The notes beneath the pieces are model-generated. The model did no database searches and was not told the DNA's origin. It saw only the letters and a list, made by a program, of their open reading frames with translations. Shown one piece after another: positions 43,140-52,408 of a stretch of 64,000 bases of DNA (position 1 is the first letter of the stretch; each line of letters opens with the position of its first letter). The DNA is from Bacteroidia bacterium (GTDB taxonomy: Bacteria; Bacteroidota; Bacteroidia; J057). The stretch is taken from the NCBI GenBank assembly GCA_030430205.1, contig JAUIGE010000002.1, positions 1 through 64,000 on the forward strand. Reading direction: 5' to 3'. A program made the position numbers and the translations under genes.

Positions 43140-45533
43140 ATGAAAAAGTCAATCACCCTCTTTGTCCTCCTTTTGGCTCTTTTAGTGAGCAATGCACAGG
43201 ACGTTTTTGTTGATGCTTACAGCAGCAACATCTTTGGCCGCAGCCTGATCGGCACGCCTCAGGGCAATCTCCTCGTGGCAGGCGTCCGCCCTGTCAACAA
43301 CCTCCAGCCTTCTACGGCTACCAATTTCAGCGATTTTGGGATCATGCAGATGGACACCGACGGTAGCCCGCTGATGGCGCGCGTCTATCACTACCAGGCA
43401 CATGACGAATGGCTCTACGCTCAGAATGCCGTTGGTGGCTTTGTCCTCGGCGGAGAGTCCCGCCCAGGCCACAACAGCCGCGAAAATTCCGCTGTGGTCA
43501 TTTCCCGAACCGATTATAGGGGAAATATTAGCTGGGCAAAAGCTTTTTATGCCGTAAACAAGCAGGGAATCCTGCTGACGGGTATCAGCACCAATCGCAA
43601 GCAGGAGACCGTTTTTGCCTGCCTCACCCGCCAGGCCCGCAATTCCAGCTCTCCCAGGACAGTTCTGGGGCATCTGGTCAAACTGGACTCCGCCGGTAAT
43701 ATGACCTGGCAGAGGACCTATATCCTGGGGGATCAATTCCCCTTTTCAGCCACGATGCGCGGCAGCGTGCATTTTACGGCTCATGGCGGCATCGCCGCCG
43801 GATGGCAGGTCAGCCTGCCAGCGGCATCTACCGCTGCGACTCCGAGACAGAAAGGCATCGCCTTTCAAAGTTTTGATCCCGCAGGTAACCTGCGCTGGAC
43901 CCGCGCTTTCCGCGCCAATGCCCTGCTGGGCATGACATATACGCCACAAGACAGCGGCGTAGCCGTGTATGCACTCGATAGCCTGAACCGTTCAGGCATG
44001 ATCAAATTAGGCAAAGGCGGCGCCTTGACATACGCCTTCCTCGATGACCTGCCCAACAACAGCAACGTCAATGCCGTCCCTCGTGGAGCCAATCTGAAAA
44101 GTGAAGACGGCAGAGTTCCCTACCTCTTTGCGGATCAACTGACCATGTCTCACGGCCTGCGCAGCCTTTCACCCACGACGCCTGTTCCGCCGCGGCCTTT
44201 TGCTTTTCCCGCAATAGCGAATAAGCCTCATGCCCGCTTTTTTGACTTCGTCACCCATAAGCGAGCCGCTTTTATCACAGGAGAAGTATACTCTCCACAG
44301 CATCAGAAAAGCTTTCCTGTTTTGTTTAAAAGCAGTTTTGCAGGGGATGTAGACAATTGCTTTACCCAATCTGCGAAAACCCAAATTCGCCAGAAATTCC
44401 CTCTGCGCAGGCTCAGGCTGAACCTGGCTTCTCCACCGCTGACGGTGCTGATCATCAATGACTCTATGCTGCGCCTGCGCAATGCGGCTATCCCGGTGGC
44501 GGATTCACTGGCCTGTGTGGGCAATGGGGATGTATGGCCCGGCGATGCCAATTCAGATGGTTATGCAGAAGTGAAAGACATCATGACTGTGGGATTGAGC
44601 TGGGGAAATCAGGGCCCTGCCCGCCCCAATGCCAGCCCTCGCTGGATAGGACAGCCTGCCCGCAACTGGCGCGGCCAGTTTATCAATGGCGCCAACCACA
44701 AGCATGCTGATTGTGATGGCAACGGACGCGTAGGCGTCGTAGATCTGGCCGTCATTCTGGCCAACTATGGCCGTCGTCATAACAAGACCGCGACCAATGG
44801 TCAGCAGGGAGATGCACCGATTTTTCTCCAAGAACCCACTGCTATCGTATTGCCTGGCAAAACCGTTGACATTCCCGTTTTTCTGGGTGATGCCAGCGCT
44901 CAGGGAGCCTTGCATGGATTGAGTTTTGCGGTCAATTATGACCCCGCCTGGGTAGGAGAAGACCTGCGGTTTATCGTCCAGGATTCCTGGTTGGGAGATG
45001 CCGAAAATGAGCTGATTTCTATTCAGAAAAACTTCCCCGCCGATGGCGTGATGGAGATCGGCATCAGCCGCACACAGCGGGCCGATGCATCTGGCCATGG
45101 ACAGATAGGCGTGCTGCGCTTTACGCCTAAAACACAGTTACCCACATCTGTGGCGCTGTTTTTTGAGATCAACGAAACGGAAGGCATCAATGCTGCGGAG
45201 GAAAAAATCGACTTGTTTGGTCATACAGATTTGCTGCAAATCGAAATAAGCAAGCCCCTTGAAATCGTCCTGCAAGGCGTGCCGCAAGCTCCTCAGCTGA
45301 TAGCTGATGTGACCCTACACCCCAATCCGACCCGCGACCAGCTTAACATCGGCACGCTAGACAAGCCTATGCAAAAAATCGAAATCCTGAACGGCTATGG
45401 TCAGCTGGTGCTGACAAAGCAGCCTGAGCAAGCTCAGGCGACGCTTTCGCTGAGCCATTTGCCGGAAGGTTTGTATTTCGTCAGGATATATACTGCTGAT
45501 GGAATCGTCGTCAAAAGGATAGTAAAAGAATAG
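43140..45533 (+). CDS. Secreted T9SS protein with dockerin-like and cohesin-like regions
   Basis: A 797-residue exported protein (signal peptide 1-19). The N-terminal 430 residues look like a beta-propeller-type delivery region. Two dockerin-like calcium loops follow: GDANSDGYAEVKDIM (about 467) and DCDGNGRVGVVDLAVIL (about 522). Residues about 555-680 look like a cohesin-type beta-sandwich, with VDIPVFLGDASAQG and LSFAVNYDP. A type IX secretion C-terminal sorting domain (about 715-797) has LHPNPTRDQLNIGT and GLYFVRIYTADG. It would be exported to the surface. Having dockerin-like and cohesin-like parts in one chain suggests self-association; no cellulosome is implied. Confidence 0.8.
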   Translation: MKKSITLFVLLLALLVSNAQDVFVDAYSSNIFGRSLIGTPQGNLLVAGVRPVNNLQPSTATNFSDFGIMQMDTDGSPLMARVYHYQAHDEWLYAQNAVGGFVLGGESRPGHNSRENSAVVISRTDYRGNISWAKAFYAVNKQGILLTGISTNRKQETVFACLTRQARNSSSPRTVLGHLVKLDSAGNMTWQRTYILGDQFPFSATMRGSVHFTAHGGIAAGWQVSLPAASTAATPRQKGIAFQSFDPAGNLRWTRAFRANALLGMTYTPQDSGVAVYALDSLNRSGMIKLGKGGALTYAFLDDLPNNSNVNAVPRGANLKSEDGRVPYLFADQLTMSHGLRSLSPTTPVPPRPFAFPAIANKPHARFFDFVTHKRAAFITGEVYSPQHQKSFPVLFKSSFAGDVDNCFTQSAKTQIRQKFPLRRLRLNLASPPLTVLIINDSMLRLRNAAIPVADSLACVGNGDVWPGDANSDGYAEVKDIMTVGLSWGNQGPARPNASPRWIGQPARNWRGQFINGANHKHADCDGNGRVGVVDLAVILANYGRRHNKTATNGQQGDAPIFLQEPTAIVLPGKTVDIPVFLGDASAQGALHGLSFAVNYDPAWVGEDLRFIVQDSWLGDAENELISIQKNFPADGVMEIGISRTQRADASGHGQIGVLRFTPKTQLPTSVALFFEINETEGINAAEEKIDLFGHTDLLQIEISKPLEIVLQGVPQAPQLIADVTLHPNPTRDQLNIGTLDKPMQKIEILNGYGQLVLTKQPEQAQATLSLSHLPEGLYFVRIYTADGIVVKRIVKE

Positions 45534-45536
45534 GTT

Positions 45537-45673
45537 AGTATGCAGTATGCAGTGGGCAGTGGGCAGTATGTAGTAGGCAGTCGATTACTCCTGTCCACTG
45601 CATACTGCCCACTGTTTACTGCCCACTGTTTACTGCCCACTGTTTACTGCCCACTGTTTACTGCCCACTGCTA
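45537..45673. repeat. Inverted pair of heptamer arrays (AGTATGC / ACTGCCC-ACTGTTT)
   Basis: Left arm (45537-45578): six units of AGTATGC, AGTGGGC, AGTATGT and AGTAGGC. Right arm (45597-45673): eleven units, mainly ACTGCCC alternating with ACTGTTT. The right arm carries the reverse complement of the left-arm core (CAGT versus ACTG), with an 18-base centre. It fills the whole gap between convergent genes; its last unit ACTGCTA contains the stop codon of the minus-strand gene. Confidence 0.95.
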
Positions 45674-47095
45674 CTTGAGCCATAACTTTTTGCGCCAGAG
45701 GCCTTTTTCGCTTGAAATCTCAACAAGGTAAATCCCACTCGCCCTTTCGCCCAAATCTATCTGCTGCCTGAAGGCGAGTTTCACGGATTGTTCCAATATC
45801 ACTTTGCCCTGCATGTCAAGCATGCGAAACATTCCCTGCCCGGCAGAGGCATCAGCGAGCTGAAAATCGAAACGATTTTCGTCCACATGCCAAAACACAG
45901 ACAGCAGTTTTTCGCTTTCTATCGCAGTCAAAGGCACAAACCCATTGAAAAAGAAAATGCTGTTTAAGGTTGCAGGAACGACACAATCGACATGATTGAG
46001 GGTCTCGCCCACGCTGCGGGCCTTCACATCGGCTGCGCCGCGCCTATTCATCACCGAATCGGTGAAGATGCTGTTGGTGTAAAACACCTGGTCATCCCCC
46101 TCGCAGTAAAAAATGCGCGTAGGCGCCTGGGGTGTCCAATCGTAGACATCGTTGAGTCGCATGGCGACATTGAAGGGGTGCGTGCTGTCATGCTGGATCA
46201 GCAGCTGTACGCTGTCTTTGAACATCATGCGCGGTATAGACGCGCCAAAATCCTGGCTCAATTTGTTGATCAGGCGGGTATTCAGAGACCCCAAAGAAAT
46301 TTTTCTATCCAAAAAATCCTGTACCAGGCTATCGTATCCCGGGCGATAGAGATCGCTCAGTTCGGTATAGATATTTCCATAAGCCATCTGAAAAGAATTG
46401 AGGGTATAGGGCAGATAGGAGGGATAAAAATAGGGCGTGTTCAAAAAGAGGTTCCTTTTCATTTCACCCGAAATGCTGTAAGGACCGGACATAGGCGCGG
46501 CCGCTGTCACAGGCAAAGTCTGTGTGTGCCTGGCTTCCAGCTCGCGAAAAAGAGCCATGGCTCCATGGCCACCCTGTGAGTATCCTGAAATGAATAGCTG
46601 TCCGCTCAGGCTGAGTGAAATGCTGGGCGCAAAGCTTTGGGTAGCATACAGCAGATCTATCGCCGCAGAGGCTTCTGTCTGGGCATGTACATAGGGGTGA
46701 AAGCCACGGGAGTCGCCCAGGCCCAGATAGTCTGGGGCTACAACGGCATATCCCATGCTGCCAAAGGCCATCGCCAGCAGGGCTTCGCCCACGAGATTGG
46801 AAGGCACATCGGCCTTGTTGCCAATGGTGCCATGCTGATAGCATATCAGCGGGAGCTGGCCCGGGATATCGGGCACGACGAGGAGGCCCGAGGCGGTATC
46901 GGTGATACCGTGGAGATCGGGCGTCTCGTACTGTATTTTATACAGAAAGACGTCATTGGGCATGGGAATGCCGATTTCGGCAGTGAGCTGGGCAGCGCTG
47001 CGCTGCCCGAGGGGTTGTCCACTTACCAGGCGTTGCGCCTGGAGGGATTGTCCTCCCAGGACAATCAGGAGGAGTAAGCATTTCCAAATTTTCAT
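45671..47095 (-). CDS. Secreted alpha/beta-hydrolase (lipase-like) with T9SS domain
   Basis: A 474-residue exported enzyme (signal peptide 1-20). It has an alpha/beta-hydrolase core: [10 protein letters not shown] near the oxyanion strand, then [10 protein letters not shown] with nucleophile Ser173, and a late acid-His region ([12 protein letters not shown], then LNHVDCV). It looks like bacterial secretory lipases/feruloyl-esterase-like enzymes. The C-terminal 85 residues ([24 protein letters not shown]) form a T9SS sorting domain. It would act outside the cell on esters or lipids. I chose the ATG at 47095 because a signal peptide follows at once. Confidence 0.85.
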   Translation of the reverse strand: MKIWKCLLLLIVLGGQSLQAQRLVSGQPLGQRSAAQLTAEIGIPMPNDVFLYKIQYETPDLHGITDTASGLLVVPDIPGQLPLICYQHGTIGNKADVPSNLVGEALLAMAFGSMGYAVVAPDYLGLGDSRGFHPYVHAQTEASAAIDLLYATQSFAPSISLSLSGQLFISGYSQGGHGAMALFRELEARHTQTLPVTAAAPMSGPYSISGEMKRNLFLNTPYFYPSYLPYTLNSFQMAYGNIYTELSDLYRPGYDSLVQDFLDRKISLGSLNTRLINKLSQDFGASIPRMMFKDSVQLLIQHDSTHPFNVAMRLNDVYDWTPQAPTRIFYCEGDDQVFYTNSIFTDSVMNRRGAADVKARSVGETLNHVDCVVPATLNSIFFFNGFVPLTAIESEKLLSVFWHVDENRFDFQLADASAGQGMFRMLDMQGKVILEQSVKLAFRQQIDLGERASGIYLVEISSEKGLWRKKLWLK

Positions 47096-47108
47096 ATTTT
47101 CATTTCGT

Positions 47109-48482
47109 TTATTCCCCACGCCGCTCCAGCGGCGGAGGATCAAGTAATTTTTTGACATCTTCTCTTTCTTTCCCTTCAAGATTTGCTTTTCCAAAAACGG
47201 CCCAATAGGCTGCTTTCGTCATGGAATCATCATCTATATAGCCCCGCTTCATCTGGTAAGTCTGAAAGACATTCAGCAGCACGAGCAGGCCGGCGAGGCC
47301 TCCGATCAGCCATCGGGGCATGCCAGCTTTGCTGACGAAATGGCCCCAGGAGGCCAGCGCCAGCGCCAGGGGCGCGAGAAGCTCGACCATAGGTCGAAGG
47401 CTGAAACCGCCACCATACCACCAGCTCCACCAGCAGGAGATCACATAGAGGTGCAGCAGAAAATAAAAAGGCAGGGCGATGCTGGCCTCGGGTATCTTTC
47501 GCTTTAAGGTAAAAAGCCCCAGGCACAGAAATATCGCCAAAGGCGTATAGACAAACCAGCCTTTCCGATAACTGATCAGTACCTCCACGATGGCGGCTTT
47601 GCTCCATAAAAAGCCTTCCCCTTCATAGGAAAAAAAGAACCAACTGCCCGTGAGCAGCTTCCATGTAAGCAATTGCAGGAAAATAACGGCCAGACCCAGG
47701 CAGGCCGCGCCTGCGAGCTGTCGCCATGTCTTCAAAAAAAGTTTTTTCTTCTTCGCCCAACCGTATTTTTCCCCTAAACCCCAGAGCAGAAAAAAGCTGA
47801 CAAAGAGGATGTTGACAGGTCTGATAAGGAAAATCATCCCGCAGCAGGCTGCGAGCAACAGTAGCTGTTGGCGTTTGCCATCGCGATGCCAGGCGATGGT
47901 ATAAAAGGTGGCCACGGCCATGAGGCAAAAAGAATAAACATGACTCATCATGCTATCGTGCAGGCTGTAGTAGAGCAGATTTGTTCCCAGGGCCAGGCAA
48001 AAAAGCACGGCTGCGATGGTTTTTTCCGCGAAAAAAAACTGCAAAAATCGCCTCACAAAGAGCAAGCCTATAAATTGGTAGACAAGCGCGCCTATCATCA
48101 GCCAGAGGCGATAGGGTATCGAAAAGCCATCTGCCGGCGCAGCCGTGAGCCGGGCATGAAGCTCTCCCAGGCCATAAAATGGCAACTGCATCAGCGCCAC
48201 CCCAATGGGGTATTTGTTTACTTTATAGCCTGTTTTGGGCGAATTGACATTGAAAAAATCCTGGCTTCCGCTGATTTCCCCGGGCACAAAGGCATAGGAA
48301 AAATCCTGATACTTCAGGGCCGCCGGCAGATACACATAATAGCCCAAACCATCACTTGTGATGGGCCATCGCGAAGCATTGGGGCTTTTGTAAGCCTGAT
48401 GCAGCTGCAGCTGCCATAGCTCAAAAAGTGCTACCAACAGGAGCACCCAAAAACTGGCAGAACGACGGCGAAGGTTAAGCAT
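47109..48482 (-). CDS. GT-C-like membrane protein
   Basis: A 457-residue integral membrane protein with about 11 helices. The first outer loop (SRWPITSDGLGYYVYLPAAL) has an Asp before the aromatic run, typical of GT-C glycosyltransferases or mannosyltransferase-like proteins. Sugar and acceptor are unknown. I chose ATG 48482 (MLNLRRRS) since the longer open frame upstream only translates the heptamer repeats. It ends 13 bases before the lipase gene in the same direction. Confidence 0.75.
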   Translation of the reverse strand: MLNLRRRSASFWVLLLVALFELWQLQLHQAYKSPNASRWPITSDGLGYYVYLPAALKYQDFSYAFVPGEISGSQDFFNVNSPKTGYKVNKYPIGVALMQLPFYGLGELHARLTAAPADGFSIPYRLWLMIGALVYQFIGLLFVRRFLQFFFAEKTIAAVLFCLALGTNLLYYSLHDSMMSHVYSFCLMAVATFYTIAWHRDGKRQQLLLLAACCGMIFLIRPVNILFVSFFLLWGLGEKYGWAKKKKLFLKTWRQLAGAACLGLAVIFLQLLTWKLLTGSWFFFSYEGEGFLWSKAAIVEVLISYRKGWFVYTPLAIFLCLGLFTLKRKIPEASIALPFYFLLHLYVISCWWSWWYGGGFSLRPMVELLAPLALALASWGHFVSKAGMPRWLIGGLAGLLVLLNVFQTYQMKRGYIDDDSMTKAAYWAVFGKANLEGKEREDVKKLLDPPPLERRGE

Positions 48483-48488
48483 GAGGGA

Positions 48489-48616
48489 AGTTTTGAGTTT
48501 CGAGTTTTGAGTTTTGAGTTTCGAGTTTTGGGTTTCGAGTTTCGCATTGTGGCTCGGATCCCGAAACCCGGATCCCGAAACCCGAAACCCGGAACCCGAA
48601 ACCCGAAACCCGAAAC
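48489..48616. repeat. Inverted pair of heptamer arrays in a divergent promoter region
   Basis: Left arm (48489-48544): eight units of AGTTTTG, AGTTTCG and GGTTTCG. Right arm (48561-48616): eight units of CCGAAAC, CCGGATC and CCGGAAC. The right arm is the complement of the left-arm core, separated by a 16-base centre. It lies between the starts of two divergent genes, the only array in such a place besides the one at 55014. Confidence 0.96.
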
Positions 48617-48704
48617 CCAACGTCTTCCCAAGTTAAGGCTTGGGCTTTATTTTGAGAAATTATTTCTCAACAGGCGAATTCTGTATATTCGATCTACCAA
48701 TCGA

Positions 48705-51422
48705 ATGAAAAAGGCAATCATCATCTGGATGGCGGGCAGCATGCTGCTTACTGTGGCTGCTGCGCAGGGCGACTGCGGCGATTTCTCCGCCTCTATCACA
48801 CAAGCCACAGCCTTGTACAAGCAACAGCAATACGAGCCAGGCATTCGCCTGATGGAGAAGGCGGTGGCCGCCTATGGGGAAGAGGGATTTCTGGCAGATT
48901 CCTGCCGATATAAGGCTTATCGCCTGCTGGGCGTCATGTATCAGCGAAAAGGCCGGGATGAATGGGCGCTGAAAGCCTATAAGAAAAGCATAGAATCTGC
49001 AGGCAAATCTTTGGGCGAAACGCATTACAGAATTGCCTTTTTGCTGGGGGCCATCAGCGGCATTTATGAACGGATGGCTGATTTTGAATCTGCCCGAAAC
49101 TATTTGGAAAAAGAGGTCAACCTATTGACCCAAAACCCGCCTCCCGAAATCAAAGACCTTTCCATCGCCCAATACAACCTTGCCCGCATGTATTACAACT
49201 TAGGGATGTATGAGGAGTCAGAAAGCTATTTTCTGAAAGCATTGCCGATCTGGATGGAGAGTTTTGGGGAAAATGACCCCAGACTCAAATGGATTTACAA
49301 CAGCCTGGGAGGCATTTATTGGGAAAGGGAAATGCAGGAAGAGGCGCTCTTTTATTACCAAAAAGCTTTGCAGATAGACCTGGCAAACAACGAAGATGTC
49401 ACGCCTGTGAGTTGGACAAAAGGGGAAGAAGCTCTTAGCAGTGGCAGCTATGAGCAGGCGCTTACCTACTACCAGCAGGAGCTGGAGAGCCGCAACCGCA
49501 CTTTCGGCAGGCAACATCCGCTGACAGCTGGCTGCTACAACTATATCGCAAATACCTTGCGCCACCAGCAAAAGTACGAGCAGGCGCTCGATAATTATCA
49601 GCAGGCCATCACACGCTATCTGCCTGATTTTCAGGATGAAAATATCTATGCTTTGCCACAAAGCTTTATCGGTTGCAGTTCGGAGCAGTGGCTGCTGGAT
49701 GCCTTAAAAGGCAAGGCCGAATTGTTTTTTCTTCGCTTCCAGAAAAAAGCGGAAAAGAAAGACCTGGAGGCGGCATTCAGGCATTGCGAATTTGCGTCGC
49801 AAGTCATAGACGCCCTGCGCCTGCGGATGCAGGGGGAGCAATCTCACAGCTTTTGGACGCGCAAGGTGCGGCCCATATATCAGCTCGGCATGGCCGTGAC
49901 CTATGAGCTGTATGCGCTTTCGCAGGATGCTGCATACCTGCAGGCGGCCTTTCATTTCTCCGAAAAAAGCAAAGCTTTTTTGCTGCTTCAGGCGCTTCGC
50001 GAAGACGAAGCCCGCCGCTATGCGGGGGTGCCCGACTCTGTCCTGAGACAGGAAAAAGCCCTGATCAAAGAACTCGCTGACAATGAGCGCTTTTTGATGC
50101 TGGAGCAAAAAAACTGTGAGGCTTCAGACACCATCAAAATTCAATTGCTGCAAGCCCAGATTTTTTCGCTAAAAGAAAAACTCTACGACTGGACCGGGCA
50201 GCTTGCCCGCCGCTACCCGGCCTACCACCAATTGAAATATGAAACCCAAAAGCCTGATCTGAAAGCCTGGCAGGCTGCTTTTTCCCATCCTCAAACAGCT
50301 GTGCTGAATTTTATGGAGACCGATAGCGCCATGTTTGTGCTGGTGATGACAAAGGAAAAAGCGCATTTGCTGAAGGCAATTTGGGGAGATGGCGCGCGCG
50401 CCATGCTTCAGCATTGGCGGAGCTCTCTCTATGATATAGAGAAAGCCCAAACTGATCCTCAGGGCAGCTTTGCTGCTATAACTGAAGAGGGCTATGCCCT
50501 CTATCGGAAACTCATCCAGCCAGCTCATGACTGGCTGCAAAGTCAAGGCGAGACGCATCGTCTGATCATCATCCCCGATGGACAGCTGAGCTATGTGCCT
50601 TTTGAAGCTTTGCTTCAGGAGGAGGTTGGGACCAGGCAGCGTGCTTATGCAGACTTGCCTTTTTTACTCAAAAAATACAGCATCAGCTATGCCTACACCG
50701 CCTTGGGGATGATGGCAAAACAGGCCGCTCCGCCGGGCAGGAGCTATCTGGGATTTGCGCCTGATTATCCTGCGAATGAGGGAGAATCATTGGCTTTCAA
50801 CCGGGAAGAGGTGGAAGCAGCCTCTTCTATCTGGCCAGGGAAAACGTTCTTGAATGAAGCTGCGACCCAGGCACATTTTAATGAAAAAGCATCCCGGGCC
50901 GGTATCCTGCACCTGGCGATGCATGCCGTCCTCAACGACAGCAGTCCGCAATATTCTTACCTGAAATTTTCGGACGAAGTCCTGTATACCTATGAGCTGT
51001 ATAGCCTATCGCTATCGGCGCAGTTGGCGGTCCTGAGCGCCTGCAATACAGGCAGCGGAAAGCTGATAGAAGGGGAAGGCGTGATCAGCCTGGCGCGTGC
51101 ATTTCGATATGCGGGTTGTCCGGCGGTGGCGATGAGCCTGTGGCCCGTAGATGACCAGGCGACTGCTCGCCTGACGACGGCTTTCTTTCACGGCCTGGCC
51201 GAAGGCCGGGCGAAAGATATCGCCCTTCAGCAAGCCAAGTTGGCTTATCTGGCGGAGGCGGAGCCTGCTTTTGCCCATCCTTTTTATTGGGCGGGGATCA
51301 ATTTGATCGGTGAGCGCAGCGCGCTGGAAAAGGGAGGAACTCCCTGGTGGGTATGGGGCATCATCCTGGTCAGTGCCTCCGCACTGGCTCTAATCATTCG
51401 AAGAATGCGGACGAATCGCTAA
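48705..51422 (+). CDS. TPR-CHAT caspase-like protease, membrane anchored
   Basis: A 905-residue protein with signal peptide (about 1-20), about eight TPR-like helical repeats (about 30-400), a linker, and a C-terminal CHAT domain (about 600-865). The CHAT dyad is intact: His740 in HLAMHA and Cys780 in LSACNTG, 40 residues apart. A final membrane helix (about 878-898) is followed by RRMRTNR, so the protease faces the periplasm with a short cytoplasmic tail. CHAT proteins are caspase/separase-type Cys proteases acting after TPR sensing. It is convergent with a locus encoding an outer-membrane-type protein, a TPR anti-sigma and an ECF sigma factor, so that anti-sigma is a natural candidate substrate. 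Confidence 0.9.
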   Translation: MKKAIIIWMAGSMLLTVAAAQGDCGDFSASITQATALYKQQQYEPGIRLMEKAVAAYGEEGFLADSCRYKAYRLLGVMYQRKGRDEWALKAYKKSIESAGKSLGETHYRIAFLLGAISGIYERMADFESARNYLEKEVNLLTQNPPPEIKDLSIAQYNLARMYYNLGMYEESESYFLKALPIWMESFGENDPRLKWIYNSLGGIYWEREMQEEALFYYQKALQIDLANNEDVTPVSWTKGEEALSSGSYEQALTYYQQELESRNRTFGRQHPLTAGCYNYIANTLRHQQKYEQALDNYQQAITRYLPDFQDENIYALPQSFIGCSSEQWLLDALKGKAELFFLRFQKKAEKKDLEAAFRHCEFASQVIDALRLRMQGEQSHSFWTRKVRPIYQLGMAVTYELYALSQDAAYLQAAFHFSEKSKAFLLLQALREDEARRYAGVPDSVLRQEKALIKELADNERFLMLEQKNCEASDTIKIQLLQAQIFSLKEKLYDWTGQLARRYPAYHQLKYETQKPDLKAWQAAFSHPQTAVLNFMETDSAMFVLVMTKEKAHLLKAIWGDGARAMLQHWRSSLYDIEKAQTDPQGSFAAITEEGYALYRKLIQPAHDWLQSQGETHRLIIIPDGQLSYVPFEALLQEEVGTRQRAYADLPFLLKKYSISYAYTALGMMAKQAAPPGRSYLGFAPDYPANEGESLAFNREEVEAASSIWPGKTFLNEAATQAHFNEKASRAGILHLAMHAVLNDSSPQYSYLKFSDEVLYTYELYSLSLSAQLAVLSACNTGSGKLIEGEGVISLARAFRYAGCPAVAMSLWPVDDQATARLTTAFFHGLAEGRAKDIALQQAKLAYLAEAEPAFAHPFYWAGINLIGERSALEKGGTPWWVWGIILVSASALALIIRRMRTNR

Positions 51423-51430
51423 TCCCCTCG

Positions 51431-51477
51431 CTCTCACACTCTTACTCGCTCTGGCGTGGTGAAAGTGAGTGTGAGAG
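51431..51477. terminator. Bidirectional hairpin between convergent genes
   Basis: CTCTCACACTC (51431-51441) and GAGTGTGAGAG (51467-51477) are perfect 11-base inverted repeats with a 25-base loop. It sits between the TPR-CHAT gene and the convergent outer-membrane-type gene and can stop transcription from both sides, though it has no strong T run. Confidence 0.6.
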
Positions 51478-51488
51478 GGTATTGTGCG

Positions 51489-52148
51489 CTAAAATGCAAA
51501 ACCGGCATAAATGCCAAAACCAATCATATCGAGCGGCTTACTTGCCCTGGGGTCAGGTGTTGGGTTGGTGTTCTTCCACCAGGGATAGGTATAATAACGC
51601 ACAGAAGGCATAATGAGCCAGTGTTTGAAAGGGCGAAATTGATAGTCGATACTTGCGAGAAACCCCCAGTCCCTGCCTATTCTACCGTAATAGTATTCGT
51701 GGGTAGTTCCTCCCCAATTTATTTCTAAGTCCCAATAAATTTCTGTAGCATCCCTAAAAGATGGTCCCAAACCAACGAAAAAGTTATGCTTCCAATTTTT
51801 CCTTTGGATTAAATTATATGAAACATACAAATTGACAATGTTTCTATAATCAATCCCTGTCAAATCCCCAGTTCTATAGGGCCTCCCATTGAATGCAAGA
51901 TGGTTAAAAAAATATCCGGCTTCCCGTCCTCCTGCAATCATTATTTTACCCTGAAAAAGAATCCTGGCCAGGTAAGCGGTACCATACTCTGTATCCAGGT
52001 TATTTATGACAGGAATATTGTTCCTGGAGGGTAAGCGGAACGTATTTTTTCCAATGAGAATGATATTGTTGGATAAATTATACTCCTGGGAATAAATGGA
52101 AACGGAAAGGAAGAAAAGGAGAAGGAGGGCTAATATTTTTCTGGTCAT
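51489..52148 (-). CDS. Predicted outer-membrane beta-barrel protein
   Basis: A 219-residue exported protein (signal peptide about 1-20, ending SIYSQ). The rest is rich in alternating aromatic strands, such as NIVNLYVSYNLIQRKNWKHNFFVGLGP and WLIMPSVRYYTY, and ends GFGIYAGFAF with a C-terminal Phe, as in outer-membrane barrels. I do not recognise the family. It lies between the TPR-CHAT gene and the anti-sigma/sigma pair and has the same direction as the latter, so it may be a regulon member or a sensor partner. A 260-base AT-rich gap precedes it; no gene is visible there. Confidence 0.72.
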   Translation of the reverse strand: MTRKILALLLLFFLSVSIYSQEYNLSNNIILIGKNTFRLPSRNNIPVINNLDTEYGTAYLARILFQGKIMIAGGREAGYFFNHLAFNGRPYRTGDLTGIDYRNIVNLYVSYNLIQRKNWKHNFFVGLGPSFRDATEIYWDLEINWGGTTHEYYYGRIGRDWGFLASIDYQFRPFKHWLIMPSVRYYTYPWWKNTNPTPDPRASKPLDMIGFGIYAGFAF

Positions 52149-52408
52149 GAGTTGTACCATATAAGGCATTTAAGGGTATATAAGGTCAAAAAAGGCGATT
52201 TTCTTCTATGTTCTTATACAAACTATATGGTTTTATTTACAAGACATTTCACCCAGTCTAAAGTACAAACAAACCTTTAACCATTTGATTTTTCTAAAAC
52301 CTAATCTATCGTTTCTCTCACATAATCATTTCCCGTCCATATCTGTTTTTTCAAGGAAAGGTTTCGTTTTCTTTCGCTCTGAATAAAAGGGGAACCTGAT
52401 GCCCCTCT

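Noticed and set aside
48483-48620. N-terminal extension of the minus-strand GT-C protein
   Set aside because: It consists of translated GTTTCG-type repeats (GFGFRVSGSGF); the membrane protein starts at 48482.
48507-48704. N-terminal extension of the TPR-CHAT protein through the repeat array
   Set aside because: The 66 extra residues are translated heptamers; a proper signal peptide starts at 48705.
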